Positions 1-4,612 of a stretch of 6,151 nucleotides of DNA are shown piece after piece; position 1 is the first letter of the stretch, and every line of letters starts with the position of its first letter. This stretch comes from an uncultured Collinsella sp. (lineage in GTDB: Bacteria; Actinomycetota; Coriobacteriia; Coriobacteriales; Coriobacteriaceae). The DNA is taken from assembly GCA_900553345.1 (NCBI GenBank), contig USDE01000091.1, positions 1 to 6,151 of the forward strand, written 5' to 3'. A program made the position numbers and the translations under genes. The notes under the pieces were generated by a model, which was not told where the DNA came from, made no database searches, and saw only the letters and a list, made by a program, of their open reading frames with translations.

Positions 1-370
1 GAACCCATGTAACGTTAAGTATCCTAGCACAGCAGGTGGCCCATACGTTTTGGGGCGTGTTGAGCAACATATTGTTTATTTGCCGTAGTTATGGGGGATA
101 TCGCGCTGCCTTGCACGCATTGCCGCAGGTTTATGGGGGTGTGTGGGCTGACGATCACTGCCCGAGTTGTATTGCTGGCGGCGTGAATTGCTCAAACTAT
201 TATGCTTGGCTAACAAACTTTGTACAAAACCGGGAAGGTAATTGCGCAACTTTTTGGGGTGCAGTTGTCGCAAAATATGCGACAACTACTGCTGACGGCG
301 AACTTGAATAGGGAAGCAATTTGCATATTTTGCAAAAATGCAGTTCAGGCCACTTAATATCGTATGCAAA
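1..370. other. AT-richer stretch without a recognisable gene
   Basis: I recognise no gene here. The frame beginning at position 3 is open from the left edge to a TAG ending at 311 (about 102 codons; first GTG at 36). It could be the tail of a gene starting to the left, a small unknown protein, or chance. Its translation has five Cys and four Trp, no match I know, and no Shine-Dalgarno before the GTG. Codon use is unlike the high-GC genes to the right, so I do not call it a CDS. The stretch holds a perfect inverted repeat (263-287). An 11-base piece of that repeat, GCAAAATATGC (270-280), recurs in reverse complement at 323-333. The right end runs into the terminator of the tRNA gene. Confidence 0.6.
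263..287. repeat. Perfect inverted repeat, 10-bp arms, 5-nt loop
   Basis: Arms AGTTGTCGCA and TGCGACAACT flank the loop AAATA. No T-run follows on either strand, so it does not look like an intrinsic terminator. It could be an operator, an RNA processing hairpin or part of a dispersed intergenic repeat. The centre recurs in opposite orientation at 323-333, which favours a protein-binding site or repeat family over chance. The role is unknown. Confidence 0.7.
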
Positions 371-396
371 TAAAAAAAGCCACTCAATTGAGTGGC
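371..396 (-). terminator. Rho-independent terminator of the tRNA-Ala unit
   Basis: Read on the minus strand, GCCACTC pairs perfectly with GAGTGGC around an AATT loop (379-396). Seven T residues (378-372) follow at once. It begins 13 nt beyond the encoded CCA end of the tRNA. It is also the first terminator downstream of the HAD and TPK genes, so read-through from them would end here. There is no T-run on the plus-strand side, so it acts in one direction only. Confidence 0.9.
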
Positions 397-409
397 CTTG
401 CAATCACGA

Positions 410-485
410 TGGTGGAGACGAGGGGGATCGAACCCCTGACCTCTTGACTGCCAGTCAAGCGCTCTCCCAGCTGAGCTACGCCCCC
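410..485 (-). tRNA. tRNA-Ala (anticodon GGC)
   Basis: This is a complete 76-nt cloverleaf that includes an encoded CCA end (413-410). The acceptor stem GGGGGCG pairs with CGTCTCC and contains the G3:U70 wobble pair, the main identity element for alanyl-tRNA synthetase. The D-arm has GCTC/GAGC. The anticodon stem CTTGA/TCAAG holds the loop CTGGCAG, so the anticodon is GGC (452-450), which reads GCC and GCU. The T-arm contains the canonical GTTCGATCC. GCC is a very common alanine codon in the neighbouring genes, so this is a major decoder. The gene has its own promoter and terminator. Confidence 0.98.
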
Positions 486-498
486 GTGACGACGAAAT

Positions 499-527
499 AC
501 TATAGGGGAAGATCTTCGGGGATGCAA
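499..527 (-). promoter_or_regulatory. Sigma70-type promoter of the tRNA-Ala gene
   Basis: On the minus strand there is a -35 box TTGCAT (527-522), a 17-nt spacer and a -10 box TATAGT (504-499). The -10 ends 13 nt before the mature tRNA 5' end, predicting a leader of only about 7 nt. The spacer contains the 10-bp palindrome GAAGATCTTC (508-517). No repressor is implied, and the palindrome may be chance. The promoter sits in the 69-nt gap between the TPK stop codon and the tRNA, which otherwise shows no terminator. Confidence 0.8.
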
Positions 528-554
528 GGGGGAATTTTGGATTGATTTTCCGCC

Positions 555-1226
555 TTACGGGTTTTCTTGGGACGGGATAAAACCCTGATGGAGTAAATAA
601 CCAATTGCGATTCCTTGATGGACGGTTATTTTGGCGGTTGACCTGACTATGTTGCTGATGCCCGTGTCAGCCAAGAGTCCTAGGAGGCTGTGGTCTAGTT
701 CCCACTCTAGGCCGTGTTCGCTTATCTCTGTGTTGGGGGCGATGGCGATGATGGAGAAGGTTTTGCCCTCGGCGCCCTCGATGGTCCAGGTCTCGTCCTG
801 GTGCAGGATTCTGGCCGTCACTTCGTCTTCTTCGATCCAGACGGGGGCGTCCGCATAGCCTGCCAGTAGCCCTAACACAGACAGGGCCATGTCGGGCCGG
901 CCGCCGGTGGCGCAGGTTGCTACCACTTCGGCACCCGGCCAGCGGCGACGAACGGAATCGAGCGCCAGAGCCAGGTCGGTATAGTCCTTGTAGGGGTTGT
1001 GGCACTCTACCTCAAACGCCACGGCGGCATCGACCAACGCGCGGCCGGCGTCGCTTACCGTATCGGCGTCGCCCACGTAGACGTCGCAGCTCAGGCCAGC
1101 GCCTAACAGAGCGTCCAGGCCGCGGTCCACAGCGACAACGTGGTCGCACCCCCCTGCCAGCTGGCGAAGCAGATCCGCACTCGTCACCACCGGCGAGCCG
1201 CAAACCACTAATACTTTGCAAGCCAC
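555..1226 (-). CDS. thiN: Thiamine pyrophosphokinase (thiamine diphosphokinase)
   Basis: A 223-residue cytosolic enzyme that should transfer pyrophosphate from ATP to thiamine to make the cofactor thiamine diphosphate. The family's motifs occur in order: VDRG (33-36), GDADT at 52-56 (family GDxDS, metal and nucleotide binding), YKDYTD at 79-84 (family KDxTD), and TGGRPD at 107-112 (family GGRxDH). A C-terminal beta-rich thiamine-binding domain includes HGLEWELD and TGISN. Length matches the family (about 210-230). The usual His after the GGRxD motif is Met113, a mild departure. The start is GTG at 1226. A GAGGG lies only 2 nt upstream and a second TTGAGGG about 13 nt upstream, so the ribosome site is not ideal. 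The gene begins 9 nt after the HAD stop codon, so the two are probably co-transcribed. I saw no TPP riboswitch motifs upstream. Confidence 0.93.
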   Translation of the reverse strand: MACKVLVVCGSPVVTSADLLRQLAGGCDHVVAVDRGLDALLGAGLSCDVYVGDADTVSDAGRALVDAAVAFEVECHNPYKDYTDLALALDSVRRRWPGAEVVATCATGGRPDMALSVLGLLAGYADAPVWIEEDEVTARILHQDETWTIEGAEGKTFSIIAIAPNTEISEHGLEWELDHSLLGLLADTGISNIVRSTAKITVHQGIAIGYLLHQGFIPSQENP

Positions 1227-1235
1227 GGCCCTCGC

Positions 1236-1925
1236 CTAGCCCTCAAGCGAAAGCACGCGGGCCAGGTCCAGGTCCTCATAGCTGTCGATAAAGATGTCGC
1301 AGTTGGCACGCACCTCGTCGCGATCCATACGGCCGTGCGGGTCATAGATGCCCACGCGCTTAAAGCCTGCAGCGCCAGAGCTCTTAAGTCCAAAGACGGC
1401 GTCCTCAAATACCCACGCGCGCTCAAACTTGTGACCGTGGCGCTCCTCCAAGCGACGCAGCGCCAGCTCGTATACATCGGGGAACTGCTTGGAGCGCCCC
1501 GCCTCGCCCGTCGTGGTAATAAACTCCATATAGCGATCAAGGCCAGCAGCCGCAAGGGCGGACTGCACCAGTTCGGCCGGCGTGGACGTGGCCACGCACA
1601 TGGCAATGCCCGCTGCCTTAGCCTGCTCCAAAAAAGCAAGCAGGCCCTCGCGCGGCGACACCTTGGAGTACCCATCAATCAGGATCTCGCCCAGCTCGCG
1701 ATACAGCTCCTCGCCATTCGCGCCAACGCCCCAGGTGTCGTGGTAGGCCTGGCACTCGTCCTCAAGCGACAAATGCTCAAACTGGGCAAAATCGTCGACC
1801 GTCACATCAATGCCATGACGGCGCAATAACTCGGTCTGCGCATGGCCCCAGACAGGGGAGCTATTAACCAGTGTTCCGTCGCAATCGAAAATAAAAGCAA
1901 CACTTGGGGCAGCGATATGATCCAT
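1236..1925 (-). CDS. HAD-superfamily hydrolase, beta-phosphoglucomutase-like subfamily
   Basis: A 229-residue cytosolic enzyme of the haloacid dehalogenase superfamily with a small helical cap between motifs I and II. Motif I is FDCDGTL with nucleophile Asp14 and acid/base Asp16. Motif II lies in VATSTP (Thr113/Ser114). The motif III lysine is Lys146 in SKQFPD. Motif IV is VFEDA with Glu174 and Asp175. All catalytic positions are present, so it should be active on a phosphorylated small molecule, most likely a sugar phosphate. The cap lacks the GVSR segment I associate with beta-phosphoglucomutase, so the substrate cannot be named. I chose ATG at 1925 because AAAGG lies 7 nt upstream; a TTG at 1946 would add seven residues but has no ribosome site. 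It is the first gene of a probable HAD-TPK transcript and diverges from glgB across the operator-rich region. Confidence 0.93.
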   Translation of the reverse strand: MDHIAAPSVAFIFDCDGTLVNSSPVWGHAQTELLRRHGIDVTVDDFAQFEHLSLEDECQAYHDTWGVGANGEELYRELGEILIDGYSKVSPREGLLAFLEQAKAAGIAMCVATSTPAELVQSALAAAGLDRYMEFITTTGEAGRSKQFPDVYELALRRLEERHGHKFERAWVFEDAVFGLKSSGAAGFKRVGIYDPHGRMDRDEVRANCDIFIDSYEDLDLARVLSLEG

Positions 1926-1995
1926 AAACGAGCCTTTCGATGTCAAATGGTAAACAACCTGCTAAAAACGTTTTACCAAACGTAAGCCTATCAGT

Positions 1996-2024
1996 TTTGA
2001 AACCCTAATTGGTAAAACTGTCAA
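1996..2024 (-). promoter_or_regulatory. Candidate promoter of the HAD-TPK unit
   Basis: A consensus -35 box TTGACA (2024-2019, minus strand) sits exactly in the spacer between the two arms of the perfect operator-like repeat. At 17-nt spacing the -10 would be TTCAAA (2001-1996), only 3 of 6 consensus bases. The -35 is convincing and the -10 is weak, which could mean an activator is needed or that this is not the promoter. A protein bound to the flanking arms would cover the -35. Confidence 0.35.
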
Positions 2025-2029
2025 GGGTT

Positions 2030-2059
2030 TTACCACAGCAATTCTGCCAGTGGTATAAA
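2030..2059 (+). promoter_or_regulatory. Candidate promoter of glgB
   Basis: A -10 box TATAAA (2054-2059) lies 18 nt after a weak -35, TTACCA (2030-2035). Both boxes overlap half-sites four and five of the operator cluster, so binding there should block or modulate it. Initiation near 2066 would give a leader of about 100 nt to the ATG at 2170, with two possible hairpins in it. I saw no better -10 nearer the gene. Confidence 0.35.
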
Positions 2060-2107
2060 CATGTCGCTTACCGATTAAACGCCTTCGCAAATCCGCTTTC
2101 GTCCATA

Positions 2108-2170
2108 AAACTAACGTACAGGTGTTATCGTAGTTTCTGCCGAAAGTTCCACCGAGCACGCGAGGTGGAA
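2108..2170 (+). promoter_or_regulatory. Leader hairpins of glgB, the second covering the ribosome site
   Basis: Two hairpins can form in the glgB leader. The first pairs AAACTA plus CG (2108-2116, one bulged A) with CGTAGTTT (2129-2136). The second pairs TTCCACC (2147-2153) with GGTGGAA (2164-2170), a perfect 7-bp stem around a 10-nt loop. The 3' arm of the second contains most of the Shine-Dalgarno GAGGTGG (2162-2168) and the first base of the ATG at 2170. Neither is followed by a T-run, so they are not terminators. A translational role is inferred. Confidence 0.45.
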
Positions 2171-4518
2171 TGAATCATAGAACTATCGCCGTCCCTTCGA
2201 TTCGTGCAGCCTTGGACCTTTCGCATCTAGTCACCAAGGCAACACGCTGCCGCGTCATGATGGGATCAAACGTGAGCGATACAAAGCTAAAGCCAGCAAC
2301 CAAAAAGCCTGCTACCCGCAAAGCCGCCCCGCATGCACCGGAGCTCACCAAGGACGATGTCTACCTGTTTGGCATCGGCACGTGGGAGCGCAGCTGGGAA
2401 AAGATGGGCGCGCACCCCGACACGCAGAACCGTACGCGTGGCTGGCGCTTTTGCGTTTGGGCGCCCGAAGTAAAGAGCGTTCACGTCATTGGCGAATTTA
2501 ACGACTGGGATGAGCAGGCCAACCCGCTGGTGCCCGTGCATACGAGCTCTATTTGGGAAGGCTTCATTCCTGACGTCGAGCAGGGTCAACTCTATAAGTA
2601 CCTCATCGAGACCAACGAGGGCGAAAAGCTCTACAAGGCCGATCCGTACGCCTTTAAGGCAGAGTGCCCTCCGGGTACCGCCAGCGTGCTGTGGACCCTC
2701 GATGGCTACAAGTGGAACGACGCCGCATGGCTCAAGCGCCGCGCTAGCCATAACCACATGTCGCAGCCCCTTAACATCTACGAGGTGCATATTGGCTCGT
2801 GGAAGCGCCACGGCGACGCGCCGCAGGGCGAGCCCGACGAGTACGGCAACTACCCCGGCCCCATGGACCCCTTCCCCGCGCAGCGCGGTGAGTTTTACAC
2901 CTACGACGACCTGTCGGTGGAGCTCGTGGACTACGTCCGCGATATGGGCTATACGCATATCGAGGTCATGCCGCTTATGGAGCATCCCTTCGATGGCTCC
3001 TGGGGCTACCAGACGACCGGCTACTACGCCGCCACGTCGCGCTACGGCAACCCGCAGCAGCTCATGCACTTTATCGATGCGTGCCACGAGGCAGGCATCG
3101 GCGTGATCATGGACTGGGTTCCCGGCGGTTTTTGCGCCGACTCCCACGGCCTTGCCACCTTTAACGGCCACATGCTATTTGAGCACGAGATTCACCCCAA
3201 CTGGGGCACGCACAAGTTTGACTTCGCCCGCGGCGAGGTCCGCTCCTTCCTGGTCTCCAACGTGCTGTACTGGCTCGAGAACTTCCACGTGGACGGCATT
3301 CGCATGGACGGCGTGTCCAGTATGCTGTACCTCAACTTTGGCATTGACGATCCCAGCCAAAAGAAGTTCAACAAGTACGGTACCGAGGAGGACCTGGACG
3401 CCAGCGCGTTTATCCGTCAAGTTAATTGCGCTGTAGAGGCGCACTACCCCGACGTGATGATGATGGCCGAGGAGTCCACCGCGTGGCCGCTCGTGACCTA
3501 CCCGCCGCAGGACGGCGGCCTGGGTTTCCACTACAAGTGGGACATGGGCTGGATGAACGACACCCTGCACTACATGCAGACCGATTATCCGTGGCGCCCC
3601 GGCAACCACGGCCTGCTCACGTTCTCCATCATGTATGCCTTTACCGAGAACTTTATCTGTCCGCTGAGCCACGACGAAGTCGTGCACGGCAAGTGCTCGC
3701 TCATCGGCCGTATGCCGGGCGACTGGTGGCGCCAGTTTGCCGGCCTGCGCACGCTGACCTTCTACCAGATGACGCACCCCGGTGCCAAGCTCAACTTTAT
3801 GGGCAACGAGATCGGCCAGTTTATTGAATGGCGCTACTACGAGTCCATTCAGTGGTTCTTGACCGAGGAGTACGAGACCCACCGTCATCATCAGGCGTTT
3901 ATCAAGGCGCTTAACCACCTGTATACCGCCGAGCCCGCCCTGTACGAGCGCGGCTACACCGACGATGGCTTTACCTGGATCGACGCGGACAACTCCAAGC
4001 AGTCCATCGTGAGCTTTGTCCGTCAGGGCGAGGACGTCGATGACGACCTGGTGATCCTGATCAACTTTGACCCGGCGAGCTATGAGAGCTTCCGCGTGGG
4101 CGTGCCGCGCGAGGGTGACTGGGAGGTCATCTTCGATTCCGACCGTCCCGAGTTTGGCGGCAGCGGCTATGCCGGCGAGGAACCCTACACCTGCTCAAGC
4201 GAGCCCTATCCCTGGAACGGGCAGATGGACTCCATCGAGATGAAGGTGCCCGGCCTGGCAGGCGTGGTGCTCAAACGCCGCGGTCCCAGCAGCTATAAGC
4301 CAACCGTGGTTGAGGAGCCCAAGAAGGCGACGCGTAAGCGCACGTCCTCGGTGAAGCCCAAGGCCGCGGCTGCTAAGAAGGCTCCGGTTAAGGCGAAGAC
4401 CGCCAAGCCCGCTGCCAAGGCTTCGGCCAAGTCCAGCACGGCCAAAAAGGCAGCCACTAAAAAGGCTGCTCCCAAGGCCAAGGCAGCTGCTGTTAAGCCA
4501 TCTGCCAAGGATGCGTAA
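2170..4518 (+). CDS. glgB: 1,4-alpha-glucan (glycogen) branching enzyme with a basic C-terminal tail
   Basis: Forms alpha-1,6 branches in glycogen by cutting an alpha-1,4 chain and re-attaching it (GH13). Length is 782 residues against 728 in E. coli. Order: low-complexity basic N-terminus (about 35-54); CBM48 domain around GWRF and GEFNDWD (91-180); GH13 barrel from IYEVHIGSW (203-211); C-terminal beta domain to about 705; tail 706-782 with about 21 Lys and many Ala and Pro. Catalytic residues are nucleophile Asp380 (DGIRMDG), acid/base Glu434 (AEES) and Asp502 (PLSHDEVVHGK). Region I reads DWVPGGF (315-321): Gly320 replaces the usual His. Start uncertain. ATG 2170 has GAGGTGG just upstream, but codons 1-34 look non-coding, including the gene's only AGA. 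GTG 2272 (residue 35, then Ser-Asp-Thr-Lys), with GGGA 6 nt before it, may be the true start. glgP follows after 94 nt with no terminator. Confidence 0.96.
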   Translation: MNHRTIAVPSIRAALDLSHLVTKATRCRVMMGSNVSDTKLKPATKKPATRKAAPHAPELTKDDVYLFGIGTWERSWEKMGAHPDTQNRTRGWRFCVWAPEVKSVHVIGEFNDWDEQANPLVPVHTSSIWEGFIPDVEQGQLYKYLIETNEGEKLYKADPYAFKAECPPGTASVLWTLDGYKWNDAAWLKRRASHNHMSQPLNIYEVHIGSWKRHGDAPQGEPDEYGNYPGPMDPFPAQRGEFYTYDDLSVELVDYVRDMGYTHIEVMPLMEHPFDGSWGYQTTGYYAATSRYGNPQQLMHFIDACHEAGIGVIMDWVPGGFCADSHGLATFNGHMLFEHEIHPNWGTHKFDFARGEVRSFLVSNVLYWLENFHVDGIRMDGVSSMLYLNFGIDDPSQKKFNKYGTEEDLDASAFIRQVNCAVEAHYPDVMMMAEESTAWPLVTYPPQDGGLGFHYKWDMGWMNDTLHYMQTDYPWRPGNHGLLTFSIMYAFTENFICPLSHDEVVHGKCSLIGRMPGDWWRQFAGLRTLTFYQMTHPGAKLNFMGNEIGQFIEWRYYESIQWFLTEEYETHRHHQAFIKALNHLYTAEPALYERGYTDDGFTWIDADNSKQSIVSFVRQGEDVDDDLVILINFDPASYESFRVGVPREGDWEVIFDSDRPEFGGSGYAGEEPYTCSSEPYPWNGQMDSIEMKVPGLAGVVLKRRGPSSYKPTVVEEPKKATRKRTSSVKPKAAAAKKAPVKAKTAKPAAKASAKSSTAKKAATKKAAPKAKAAAVKPSAKDA

Positions 4519-4612
4519 CAAAAGCGTTACAGCTGTAATTACCCGCCCCGCGGGGGCGTAGGATACAAGTCATAACCGTTCCGGGAGAAACATCCCCGGG
4601 GGAAAGGAACGT
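4519..4612 (+). promoter_or_regulatory. glgB-glgP spacer with palindromes and a hairpin over the glgP ribosome site
   Basis: The gap holds three structures. There is a perfect 12-bp palindrome TTACAGCTGTAA (4527-4538). A GC hairpin pairs CGCCCC (4544-4549) with GGGGCG (4553-4558). A third stem pairs CGTTCC (4577-4582) with GGAACG (4606-4611), with further GGG/CCC pairing inside. The last would sequester part of the glgP Shine-Dalgarno GGAAAGGA (4601-4608). None has a T-run, so no intrinsic terminator separates the genes and co-transcription is likely. The GC hairpin could be a processing or mRNA-stability element. I found no convincing promoter. Confidence 0.5.

Larger units (their letters stand above)
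1926..2169. promoter_or_regulatory. Divergent control region with five TGGTAAAAC-type half-sites
   Basis: This AT-rich gap between the divergent HAD and glgB genes carries repeated half-sites: TGGTAAAC (1948-1955), GTTTTACCA (1970-1978), TGGTAAAAC (2010-2018), GTTTTACCA (2027-2035) and TGGTATAAAC (2051-2060). Sites three and four form a perfect inverted repeat with 9-bp arms and an 8-nt spacer. Site two overlaps AAAACGTTTT (1966-1975), whose CG centre is typical of LacI-family operators. The spacing and orientation suggest a dimeric repressor or activator controlling both directions. The regulator is not in the window, and calling it LacI-type is inference. Confidence 0.6.

Noticed and set aside
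36..311. Small plus-strand protein starting at GTG 36
   Set aside because: No ribosome site, non-host-like codons, no recognisable family, and it contains a perfect palindrome. Described under the intergenic stretch instead of being called a gene.
1926..2169. Riboswitch (TPP) upstream of the HAD-TPK unit
   Set aside because: The conserved TPP riboswitch elements, such as CUGAGA, were not found on the minus strand.
2287..3171. Long minus-strand open frame (294 codons) opposite glgB
   Set aside because: It lies wholly antisense to a well-supported gene. Its composition (Val/His/Arg/Ala-rich) is what the reverse strand of GC-rich coding DNA gives, and it has no known motif.
3175..3918. Second long minus-strand frame opposite the glgB catalytic domain
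   Set aside because: Same shadow effect; the plus-strand frame carries the GH13 catalytic motifs here.
4544..4558. GC hairpin after glgB as a terminator
   Set aside because: A good stem, but followed by TAGGATAC with no T-run on either strand.
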